Both the position numbers and the translations under genes were made by a program. Below are positions 1 through 5,603 of a stretch of 9,393 nucleotides of DNA, piece after piece. The notes beneath the pieces are model-generated. The model had not been told where the DNA came from. It worked only from the letters and a program-made list of their open reading frames with translations, and ran no database searches. The stretch lies in NCBI GenBank assembly GCA_910578575.1, contig CAJTQP010000077.1, positions 1-9,393 on the forward strand, given 5' to 3'. The DNA is from an uncultured Oscillospiraceae bacterium (GTDB lineage Bacteria; Bacillota; Clostridia; Oscillospirales; Oscillospiraceae). Within the stretch, counting starts at the first letter, position 1, and the number at the start of each line of letters is the position of its first letter.

Positions 1-2
1 CC

Positions 3-674
3 GGCACGGAGACGGTCATTGGCCTAATTATCAACGTAGAGGCCCAAAATGACTATTACCCCGGCTATCCCATCCTGAAACGGGCCATATACTATGGTAG
101 CCGGATGATTTCCTCCCAGCATGGCCGGGAGTTTCGCGCTTCCCAGTATGGGAAGCTCAAGAAAGTCTATTCTATCTGGATCTGCATGGACCCGCCCAAA
201 AGCAAGGAGAACACCATCAACCGCTACCGTTTGGTGGAGGAACAGCTGGTGGGGGAGGCCACAGAGCCTATGGAAAACTACGACCTGCTCTCCGTTGTCA
301 TGATCTGTTTGGGGAAGCCGGAGGGGGAACACTACGATGGCATTTTGAAAATGCTGGATGTGTTGTTCTCCAACGAGACCAGCGCAGCAGACAAGAGGAA
401 GATCTTAGCGGATGAGTATGACATCCCAATGACGCAGAAACTAGAGGAGGAGGTGTCGTTTATGTGTAATCTAAGCGAGGGCGTGATGCGCAAAGGTGTG
501 GCCAAGGGGATGGCCAAAGGGATGGCCAAGGGCATGACAGAGCGCACCCTCTCCAACCTGCAAAGCCTGATGAAGAACATGGGCCTGTCCATCGAACAGG
601 CCATGACTGTACTGGAGGTGCCGGAAGGAGAGCGCCAGGTCTACCGGGACCGCCTGAAGGATTTCTCACAATAA
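3..674 (+). CDS. Rpn-family PD-(D/E)XK nuclease / putative transposase, 5'-truncated by the window edge
   Basis: The frame is open from the first bases to a TAA at 672-674, so the gene begins outside the window. The ATG at 105 is internal, because family-like sequence precedes it. The visible part starts at the catalytic core: IINVEAQ, matching the E-x-Q element of PD-(D/E)XK nucleases, followed by YYPGYPILKRAIYYGSRMIS and YGKLKKVYSIWICMDPP, which are typical of Rpn/PDDEXK transposase-family proteins. The upstream acidic catalytic residue lies outside the window. Known Rpn proteins are endonucleases that promote RecA-independent recombination; whether this one is active cannot be seen. The C-terminus has a KGxAKGM repeat and then a helical tail (NLQSLMKNMGLSIEQAMTVL), a common ending in this family. 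Codons such as CTA, TTA, ATA and AGG are commoner here than in the strongly GC-rich genes downstream, consistent with a mobile or acquired gene. The family call is from recognition, not a search. Confidence 0.82.
   Translation, partial: GTETVIGLIINVEAQNDYYPGYPILKRAIYYGSRMISSQHGREFRASQYGKLKKVYSIWICMDPPKSKENTINRYRLVEEQLVGEATEPMENYDLLSVVMICLGKPEGEHYDGILKMLDVLFSNETSAADKRKILADEYDIPMTQKLEEEVSFMCNLSEGVMRKGVAKGMAKGMAKGMTERTLSNLQSLMKNMGLSIEQAMTVLEVPEGERQVYRDRLKDFSQ
501..536 (+). repeat. Three tandem 12-bp units encoding AKGM-AKGM-AKGM
   Basis: The units GCCAAGGGGATG, GCCAAAGGGATG and GCCAAGGGCATG follow each other directly, each differing from the next at one or two positions. They are preceded by a degenerate unit encoding RKGV. 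They lie in frame in the C-terminal part of the Rpn-family gene. Unit number could change by slippage without breaking the frame. Confidence 0.9.
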
Positions 675-692
675 GCAGAGGCAAGGAACCAC

Positions 693-724
693 GCCCCCGG
701 ACCGCCTGTGGTCCGGGGGCTTTA
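693..724 (+). terminator. Rho-independent terminator of the Rpn-family gene
   Basis: A perfect 11-bp stem, GCCCCCGGACC (693-703) with GGTCCGGGGGC (710-720), encloses the 6-nt loop GCCTGT and is followed by TTTAT. It starts 18 bp after the stop codon. The stem is very strong but the T-tract is short, so some read-through into the next gene (ATG at 758) is plausible. Confidence 0.82.
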
Positions 725-757
725 TCAATCCAGACCATCCACAAGGAGGAGAGAACC

Positions 758-1651
758 ATGGGAAAAAACGAACCCACCCCCACCCAGGAACCCGTCCGAG
801 AAGAGGCCATGGACGCCACCATCCGCCCCGGCGGGGTATTCATGGTGCAGCTGTTGATGAAGAACCAGGCCCCCCTGCCCCCTAAGGAGCGGATGCAAGA
901 AGTGCTCCAGGCCCATGTGGGGGCGGTGGAGCCTGTGCGGGGAGAGACCGCCGCCCTTTTCGCCGTGCTGGACCACAGCGCCCAGTTCAAGGAGGGGCCG
1001 ATGCCGGTGCAGCTGTCCATCCTGGGCTGTGAGCCCTTCCAGGGGCGGAACATCCCGGAGGAGCGGCTGGCCCAGATGTGGGATTGCCAGGGGGAGCGGG
1101 ACCGGCTGCTGGAGGAGTGCCGCTACGCCGTCCTGGCCCACGACCTGTTGGGGGGCGGCCTGCCCAGCCAGGCGCGGGCAAACCTGCTCATGGACTACCT
1201 GGAGGCCCTGCTGGAGCTCTACCCCAGCTGTGAGGCGGTGTACTTCCTCAACTCCGGCAAACTGCTCCTGGCCCAGGACATCCGCAACAGCCCCATCACC
1301 GGCCTGGACCGCTATGTGAACTTTGCCATGAACGCCCGCTTCTTCAACATCACCGGCACCCAGGACCACATTGTGGACACCCTGGGCCTGAGCCTGTTGT
1401 ACATCGAGGACCTGCAATACCACTTCCACGATATGGACCCCAACTGGGTGGTCCACCACGCCTATAGCCTGGCCAGTTACCTGCTCAACAACGACCGCCC
1501 CATGGAGGACGGGGACAGCATCGACGGCATCGCGGGCGGGCAGCTGGTCCAGGAGATCCAGTGGCCCTGCCACTTTGAAAATGCCCTCGTCGCCCCGGAA
1601 CGGCCGGTGCTGGACGTGTGCATGGGGGAATACGCCGCCGGTGGACGGTAA
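758..1651 (+). CDS. DUF4261-like protein of unknown function
   Basis: This 297-residue protein starts at an ATG placed 7 nt after a strong AAGGAGGA site (743-750) and ends at TAA. There is no signal peptide or membrane segment, so it is probably cytoplasmic. The N-terminal ~20 residues are polar and proline-rich. Residues about 25-185 form an alpha/beta-looking region (GGVFMVQLLMKN near 25-36; AVYFLNSGKLLLAQDI near 160-175). The C-terminal part, about 190-275 (FNITGTQDHIVDTLGLSLL, DLQYHFHDMDPNWVVHHAY, then EDGDSIDGI), resembles my memory of DUF4261: a DTLGL / LQ-HF / DPN-VV / EDG-I pattern. No catalytic motif is recognisable and no function should be assigned. The gene lies between a terminator and maf (38-bp gap), so it may be co-transcribed with maf. 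The DUF assignment needs a profile search; that the ORF is real is near certain. Confidence 0.72.
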   Translation: MGKNEPTPTQEPVREEAMDATIRPGGVFMVQLLMKNQAPLPPKERMQEVLQAHVGAVEPVRGETAALFAVLDHSAQFKEGPMPVQLSILGCEPFQGRNIPEERLAQMWDCQGERDRLLEECRYAVLAHDLLGGGLPSQARANLLMDYLEALLELYPSCEAVYFLNSGKLLLAQDIRNSPITGLDRYVNFAMNARFFNITGTQDHIVDTLGLSLLYIEDLQYHFHDMDPNWVVHHAYSLASYLLNNDRPMEDGDSIDGIAGGQLVQEIQWPCHFENALVAPERPVLDVCMGEYAAGGR

Positions 1652-1689
1652 ATTTTCCCGGAACCAGGGTATAAAAAGGGAGGAACTGT

Positions 1690-2274
1690 ATGAAACTAGT
1701 GTTAGCATCCCAATCCCCCCGCCGCCGGGAGCTGCTGGGGCGGTTGGGATTGGAGTTTACCACCAAAGCGTCCCAAGTGGATGAGTCCGCCTTTTCCGCC
1801 GCCACCCCGGAGGAGCTGGTAAAGACCCTCGCGCGGGAGAAGGCCCGTTGGGTGGCCCAGCGGGAGGCAGAGGACGCCATTGTCATCGGGGCGGACACTG
1901 TGGTGGTCCTGGACGGGGACGTGCTGGGCAAGCCCGGCAGCCCAGAGCAGGCGCGGGAGATGCTCCGCCGCCTCTCCGGCCGGGTCCACCAGGTCTACAC
2001 CGGGGTGAGCGTGTGCCAGGGGGACTTCACCGTCACCCAGGCGGAGGTCACCCAGGTGCGCTTCCGCCCTCTCACCGAGGAGGAGATCCACTGCTACGTC
2101 CGCAGCGGCGAGCCCATGGACAAGGCGGGGGCCTATGGCCTCCAGGGCCTGGGGGTGCTGCTGGTGGAGGGGGTGGAGGGAGACTACACCAATGTGGTGG
2201 GTCTGCCGGTGTGCCGCCTGGGGCAGATCTTGCTCCAGTTTGGCATCGACTGCCTGGCCCTGGCGGCCCGGTGA
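1690..2274 (+). CDS. maf: Maf family nucleotide pyrophosphatase (YhdE-type dTTP/UTP pyrophosphatase)
   Basis: The 194 residues match the usual Maf length. The start is set by AAGGGAGG (1676-1683), 6 nt before the ATG. Visible motifs, in order: LASQSPRRRELL at the N-terminus (residues 5-16), GADTVVVLDG around Asp69, the GKP loop with Lys81, QVYTGV (101-106), SGEPMDKAGAYGLQGLG (139-155) and GDYTNVVGLP (164-173). The SGEPxDKAGAYGxQGLG block matches E. coli YhdE rather than YceF, which favours hydrolysis of dTTP, UTP and modified pyrimidine nucleotides to monophosphates plus pyrophosphate. Maf proteins are linked to septum inhibition in Bacillus and to nucleotide-pool cleaning. The gene sits 23 bp upstream of mreC, a classic maf-mre association, and is probably the first or second gene of the cell-shape operon. 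I see no missing catalytic residue. Confidence 0.94.
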   Translation: MKLVLASQSPRRRELLGRLGLEFTTKASQVDESAFSAATPEELVKTLAREKARWVAQREAEDAIVIGADTVVVLDGDVLGKPGSPEQAREMLRRLSGRVHQVYTGVSVCQGDFTVTQAEVTQVRFRPLTEEEIHCYVRSGEPMDKAGAYGLQGLGVLLVEGVEGDYTNVVGLPVCRLGQILLQFGIDCLALAAR

Positions 2275-2280
2275 CGCTTT

Positions 2281-2290
2281 GGAGAAAGGA
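2281..2290 (+). promoter_or_regulatory. Ribosome binding site fixing the TTG start of mreC
   Basis: GGAGAAAGGA lies 7 nt before the TTG at 2298. No ATG in this frame is placed behind a comparable site, and the protein from TTG begins directly with the membrane anchor expected for MreC. Confidence 0.75.
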
Positions 2291-2297
2291 CGAGCCC

Positions 2298-3113
2298 TTG
2301 AAAAAATGGATGGGTATTGCTGCCGCGGCGCTGTCTCTGAGCCTGCTGGCAGCGGCTGTGTGGACGTTGTTTCCCAACGCCCCTGGGCCGCTGCGGCAGG
2401 CGGGGGAGACGGTGTCGCGGCCCTTTCATCGCCTTGTTTCGGCAGGAAGCGCGGCCCTGGCCCAGGGCAAGCGCTATCTGGCCGGCATAGACGCCCTCCA
2501 GGCGGAGAACCAAGCCCTCAAAGAGGCCCTGGCCCAGGGGGAGGCGGCGGCGCGGGCCGGGGAGCTGGCCCAGGGGGAGAACCAGCGTCTGCGCGCCCTG
2601 CTCTCCCTGGACAGCGGGGAACAGCAGCTACAGCTCGCCGACGCCTGGGTCCTCGCCCGCAGCCCCGACAACTGGCGCGCCTGCGTCACCTTGGACCGGG
2701 GCAGTGACCAGGGCATCCAGGCGGGACAGTGCGTCATCGACGCCCAGGGGGCCCTGGTGGGCCGGGTGGAGGAGACCGGGGGGGATTGGGCCACCGTGGC
2801 CCTGGTGACGGACCCCAGCTTCTCCCTCTCCGGCCAGGGCACCGTCTCGGAGGCCCTGGGGGGCTTGGAGGGCCGTCTGGATCTAATGCAGAACGGAGAG
2901 CTGGCCTTTACCGACCTCAGCCAGGGCCGGGAGGGGCAGCTGGGGGAGGGGGTGGTCACCTTCTCCCAGGGGGGAAAGTATCCGGCAAAGCTCCTGGTGG
3001 GCACCGTCACCTCCCTGGACCCGGACCCCGGCGGCCTCCTTCCCACGGCGGTGGTGACCCCAGCGGCGGACTTGGAGGCCCTGGGGCAGGTATTCGTGAT
3101 CACAGGCTTTTGA
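2298..3113 (+). CDS. mreC: Rod shape-determining protein MreC
   Basis: Read from a TTG start the product is 271 residues. The same frame stays open back through maf, so simple ORF calling from an upstream ATG (1848) would add about 150 meaningless residues. The protein opens with MKKWMG and one membrane helix (about 5-24), then a coiled coil (about 62-104, GIDALQAENQALKEALAQ onward, ending NQRLRALLSL). The beta-rich extracellular MreC domain follows, with TLDRGSDQGIQAGQCVI (131-147), GRVEETGGDWATVALVTDP (155-173) and a C-terminal segment ending GQVFVITGF. MreC is the scaffold outside the membrane that links MreD, RodA and PBP2 during lateral wall growth. It lies 23 bp after maf and 16 bp before mreD. 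Length and architecture are normal for the family. The usual upstream mreB is not present here. Confidence 0.93.
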   Translation: MKKWMGIAAAALSLSLLAAAVWTLFPNAPGPLRQAGETVSRPFHRLVSAGSAALAQGKRYLAGIDALQAENQALKEALAQGEAAARAGELAQGENQRLRALLSLDSGEQQLQLADAWVLARSPDNWRACVTLDRGSDQGIQAGQCVIDAQGALVGRVEETGGDWATVALVTDPSFSLSGQGTVSEALGGLEGRLDLMQNGELAFTDLSQGREGQLGEGVVTFSQGGKYPAKLLVGTVTSLDPDPGGLLPTAVVTPAADLEALGQVFVITGF

Positions 3114-3129
3114 ACAGGAGGGATGGCGG

Positions 3130-3615
3130 ATGACGCGGCTGGGCTGTGCTCTGGCGGTGGTGCTGGCCTTGGTGGGACAGCTGCTGCTGACGGGGGTGCG
3201 CTTCCAGGGGGTCCAGCCCCTGCTGTTGCCCCCTCTCGTGTGCGTGCTGGGCCAGCGGTATGGCCCCCGGATGGGGGTGGCGGCGGGCCTGCTGGGGGGT
3301 GGGCTGCTGCTGGCCCTGGGGGGTGGACTCAGCGGCTTTGCCCTGCTGCCCCTGCTGGGGGGCGCAGCGGGGGGCCTGTTTCCCAGAGGGGAGGGGGTCT
3401 TGCGGCGGTGGCTGCTGTGTTTGCCGGTGCTGGCGGGGTATGAACTGCTGTTGGTGCTGGGGCATTTGGCGGGGAGTGGCGCGCCTCTGGGGGCTCTGGT
3501 GTTGGGGGGCAAGGAGTTGCTCTTGTGCGCCCTGGCGGTGCCGGTGGCGGAGGCCCTCGCGGCGCTGTGCGGTAGGATCGGGAAACGGCGCCGGGGGCCC
3601 CGCTTGTCCCCATAG
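3130..3615 (+). CDS. mreD: Rod shape-determining protein MreD
   Basis: This 161-residue, extremely hydrophobic protein is dominated by Leu, Gly, Ala and Val, with about five membrane segments spread from residue 5 to about 147, and ends in a basic tail (GKRRRGPRLSP). Length, membrane content and position directly after mreC identify it; MreD sequences are weakly conserved, so context carries much of the call. The ATG at 3130 is 7 nt after AGGAGGG (3116-3122). An ATG at 3123 in another frame abuts that site and opens only a spurious ORF. MreD is the integral-membrane partner of MreC in the elongasome. Gly/Leu runs on GC-rich codons produce long open frames in other phases, which are shadows. 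Confidence 0.86.
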   Translation: MTRLGCALAVVLALVGQLLLTGVRFQGVQPLLLPPLVCVLGQRYGPRMGVAAGLLGGGLLLALGGGLSGFALLPLLGGAAGGLFPRGEGVLRRWLLCLPVLAGYELLLVLGHLAGSGAPLGALVLGGKELLLCALAVPVAEALAALCGRIGKRRRGPRLSP

Positions 3616-3670
3616 AGATACAGGCCTTGCAGTGTTTCCCAGCCTGAGATAACAAGGTGGGGAATTGCGA

Positions 3671-3700
3671 CGCGGGCCGCCGAGGGCGGCGGCCCCTACA
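3671..3700 (-). repeat. Hairpin repeat copy 1 (TGTAG + 9-bp stem), inverted orientation
   Basis: Read on the minus strand from 3700: TGTAG, stem GGGCCGCCG, loop CCCT, stem CGGCGGCCC, then GCG. It matches copy 2 (3797-3826) at 28 of 30 positions, and the two differences are the two sides of one base pair. It lacks the second GCGGGT/ACCCGC hairpin seen beside copies 2 and 3. It lies in the mreD-mrdA gap. Confidence 0.85.
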
Positions 3701-3730
3701 AAGACGCGCTGGTGTCCTCACCACCCGTAG

Positions 3731-3793
3731 GTTCACAATGAACGTGGTTGGGCCTGCCGTGTGAACACAGCTATCTTGCGTGTCAACCACGTT
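3731..3793. repeat. Inverted repeats between hairpin copies 1 and 2
   Basis: AACGTGGTTG (3741-3750) and CAACCACGTT (3784-3793) form a perfect 10-bp inverted repeat. GTTCACA (3731-3737) and TGTGAAC (3760-3766) form another of 7 bp that overlaps the first in an alternative, interleaved fold. Both lie inside the 96-bp interval bounded by the inverted hairpin copies, so the whole 3671-3826 block is rich in self-complementarity. It may be a small non-autonomous element or a structured operon spacer. Confidence 0.75.
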
Positions 3794-3796
3794 GGA

Positions 3797-3843
3797 TGTA
3801 GGGGCCGCCCCCCTGGGCGGCCCGCGGGTCCCCACCCACCCGC
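3797..3843 (+). repeat. Hairpin repeat copy 2 (two consecutive stem-loops)
   Basis: TGTAG, stem GGGCCGCCC (3802-3810), loop CCCT, stem GGGCGGCCC (3815-3823), followed by a second hairpin GCGGGT (3824-3829) with ACCCGC (3838-3843). The same two-hairpin order recurs after ftsH. It lies 65 bp upstream of the mrdA start. There is no T-tract, so it is not an ordinary terminator. Confidence 0.87.
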
Positions 3844-3893
3844 CGAACATACGCCCATCGCAACAACCTCACGATTCAACCCCCACCCACATC

Positions 3894-3902
3894 AAAGGAG
3901 GG
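3894..3902 (+). promoter_or_regulatory. Ribosome binding site fixing the mrdA start at 3909
   Basis: AAAGGAGGG lies 6 nt before ATG 3909. It excludes the in-frame upstream ATG at 3780, whose extra 43 residues would be translated repeat sequence. Confidence 0.88.
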
Positions 3903-3908
3903 CCCTCC

Positions 3909-5585
3909 ATGCGCTCACGCTTCCGTTCTCTTTATCTTCTCTTTCCCCTGATCCTTCTCTTCTTCACCCTCCTTCTCTGGCGGCTGCAAATCACCGCCGG
4001 GGCGGCGTATTTTGAAAGATCCCAGCGCAGCATTGCCCAGCTGGAGCCGGTGGTGGCGGCGCGGGGGAAGCTGTTGGACTGCAAGGGCAATATTTTAGCC
4101 CAGGACCAACTGTCCTGGACTGTATTGGTGGGGGAAGATTGTGACCAAAACGTCCGCCGCCGTCTGGCTACCCTGTGCCGGGAGGCGGAGGTGGACTGGG
4201 ACGGGGCGGGGGACATCCTCGCCCCCAACGCCTTGCTGCTGGCCTGGCTGCAAGAGGAGGACTTGGAGGGGGTCACCCTCTCCCCTGCCGTCCGGCGCCA
4301 GGGCAGCGGGACCTTGGCTCCCCAACTTCTAGGACGGGTGGGGGCCATGAGCCAGGCGGAGTGGGAGGTCTACCAGGGCCAGGGCTACGCCCTCAACGAG
4401 ACCGTGGGCAAGGACGGGGCGGAGGGGGCCTTTGAGGCCCTGCTCCACGGCAGCCCTGGGGTGCGCCTGGTGGAGCGGGACCGCCAGGGGCAGATCACCA
4501 AGCGGGCCTATGCCCAGGAGCCGGTGGCGGGCCAGGACGTGACCCTTACCCTGGACAGCCGCCTCCAAGCTGCCGCCCGCGCCGCCCTGGTGGAGGCCTT
4601 GGAGAAGAACCCCCAGGCCACCGGGGCGGCGGCGGTGGTTTTGGATGTCCGGGACGGTGGGGTCCTGGCCATGGTGAGCCTGCCGGACTACGACACCGGC
4701 GACTTTTCCGGCCAGTATGAAAGCCTCTCCCAGGACCCCAATCACCCCCTGCTGAACCGGGCCATCCAGGGGCTTTACGCCCCCGGCTCCACCTTCAAAC
4801 TGGTGACTGCTGCCGCGGCCCTGGAGGAGGGGGTGGTGACTCCGGAGACGGAGATTTTAGACACCGGCCGCTATACCTATTACAAGACCCCCCAACCCCA
4901 GTGCTGGGTCTACCGGGAGGAGGGGCGCACCCACGGCCCGGAGACCCTCAGCCAGGCCATCGCCGACTCCTGTAACCTCTACTTCTATGACGCCGGGCGG
5001 CGGCTGGGCATCCAGACCCTGGACCGTTACGCCCACGCCCTGGGCTTAGGGGAGTGCACCGGCATCGAGCTGGCGGGGGAGCAGGCAGGGGTGGTGGCGG
5101 GGCCCGCCTACACCCAGAGCCTGGGGGAGAAATGGTATGAGGGCAGCGTCCTCTCCGCCGCCATCGGCCAGGAGAACAACCGCTTCACTCCCCTGCAACT
5201 GGCCCACATGACCGCCACCTTGGCCGGGGGCGGCACCCGCTGGCAGGTGCATCTGTTGAAAAAAACCGCCGGGGAAGGCTACACCCCCCAGCGCCTGGGG
5301 TCCCTGGACCTTCAGGGGGAACACCTGGAGGCCATCAAGGCGGGGATGCTGGCGGTGACCCAGGAGGGCTCCCTCTCCGGGGCCTTCCGGGACCTGCCGG
5401 TGGCGGCGGGGGCCAAGACCGGCTCTGCCCAAGTGGCGGGGGCGGAGCTGGCCAACGCGGTGCTGGTGGCCTTCGCCCCCTATGAGGCGCCGGAGATCGC
5501 CTTGGCCATCGTGGTGGAGCAGGGGGGCTCTGGCACCGCCCTGGGGGCCCCGGCGGCGGCGATCTTGGGGGCGTATTTTGGGTAA
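3909..5585 (+). CDS. mrdA: Penicillin-binding protein 2, class B transpeptidase of the elongation machinery
   Basis: This 558-residue protein has one N-terminal membrane helix (about 8-24, SLYLLFPLILLFF), a short class B dimerisation/pedestal region, and the transpeptidase domain. Active-site motifs are complete: S294-T-F-K297 in APGSTFKLV, S354-C-N356 in ADSCNLYFYD, and K503-T-G-S506 in AGAKTGSAQV, plus IGQENNRFTPLQLA before the last. Class B PBPs cross-link peptidoglycan outside the membrane and are beta-lactam targets. Position behind maf-mreC-mreD supports the MrdA/PBP2 role over the division PBP FtsI, though the two are related. It is shorter than E. coli PBP2 (633 residues), mainly in the N-terminal half. 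The conserved RGxIxDRxG element reads RGKLLDCKG, with Cys for the usual Arg. It ends 7 bp from the stop of the convergent lipoprotein gene. Confidence 0.92.
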   Translation: MRSRFRSLYLLFPLILLFFTLLLWRLQITAGAAYFERSQRSIAQLEPVVAARGKLLDCKGNILAQDQLSWTVLVGEDCDQNVRRRLATLCREAEVDWDGAGDILAPNALLLAWLQEEDLEGVTLSPAVRRQGSGTLAPQLLGRVGAMSQAEWEVYQGQGYALNETVGKDGAEGAFEALLHGSPGVRLVERDRQGQITKRAYAQEPVAGQDVTLTLDSRLQAAARAALVEALEKNPQATGAAAVVLDVRDGGVLAMVSLPDYDTGDFSGQYESLSQDPNHPLLNRAIQGLYAPGSTFKLVTAAAALEEGVVTPETEILDTGRYTYYKTPQPQCWVYREEGRTHGPETLSQAIADSCNLYFYDAGRRLGIQTLDRYAHALGLGECTGIELAGEQAGVVAGPAYTQSLGEKWYEGSVLSAAIGQENNRFTPLQLAHMTATLAGGGTRWQVHLLKKTAGEGYTPQRLGSLDLQGEHLEAIKAGMLAVTQEGSLSGAFRDLPVAAGAKTGSAQVAGAELANAVLVAFAPYEAPEIALAIVVEQGGSGTALGAPAAAILGAYFG

Positions 5586-5603
5586 GGGGGCGTCACTGCC
5601 CCC
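5586..5603. terminator. GC-rich stem-loop in the convergent mrdA / lipoprotein gene junction
   Basis: GGGGGC (5586-5591) and GCCCCC (5598-5603) form a perfect 6-bp stem around the loop GTCACT. The stem starts right after the mrdA stop codon, and its loop contains the reverse-strand TGA of the lipoprotein gene. No T-tract follows on either strand, so terminator function in either direction is only a possibility. Confidence 0.45.

Larger units (their letters stand above)
3616..3908. other. 293-bp mreD-mrdA intergenic region
   Basis: Besides the hairpin repeats and inverted repeats at 3671-3843, this gap holds the mrdA ribosome binding site. A frame continuous with mrdA is open back to an ATG at 3780, but it would read through repeat copy 2 as protein and has no site before it. 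No convincing promoter was found. A weak TTGCAG...TAACAA pair at 3627-3655 was judged insufficient. The other mre genes are separated by only 16-23 bp, so this gap looks like a later insertion into the operon. Confidence 0.7.

Noticed and set aside
1670..1675. TATAAA as a -10 box for maf
   Set aside because: No -35 at suitable spacing, and the start of transcription would fall inside or after the ribosome binding site.
725..1708. 327-codon open frame on the minus strand over the DUF4261-like gene
   Set aside because: It is longer than the real gene but has a His/Val/Gln/Gly composition typical of antisense shadows in GC-rich DNA, no ribosome site, and crosses the end of that gene into maf.
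1848..2297. 5' extension of the mreC frame from an ATG inside maf
   Set aside because: The extension overlaps maf in another frame and is low-complexity Gly/Pro/Arg. The ribosome site and membrane anchor place the start at TTG 2298.
3627..3655. TTGCAG-N17-TAACAA as an mrdA promoter
   Set aside because: The -10 matches only half the consensus with no extended -10, and nothing else supports it; too weak to report as a feature.
3671..3843. Hairpin repeats as a CRISPR array
   Set aside because: The copies are inverted to each other, there are only two here, and they lack regular spacers and cas genes.
3780..3908. 43-codon 5' extension of mrdA
   Set aside because: It would translate hairpin repeat copy 2, and it has no ribosome site, whereas AAAGGAGGG precedes ATG 3909.
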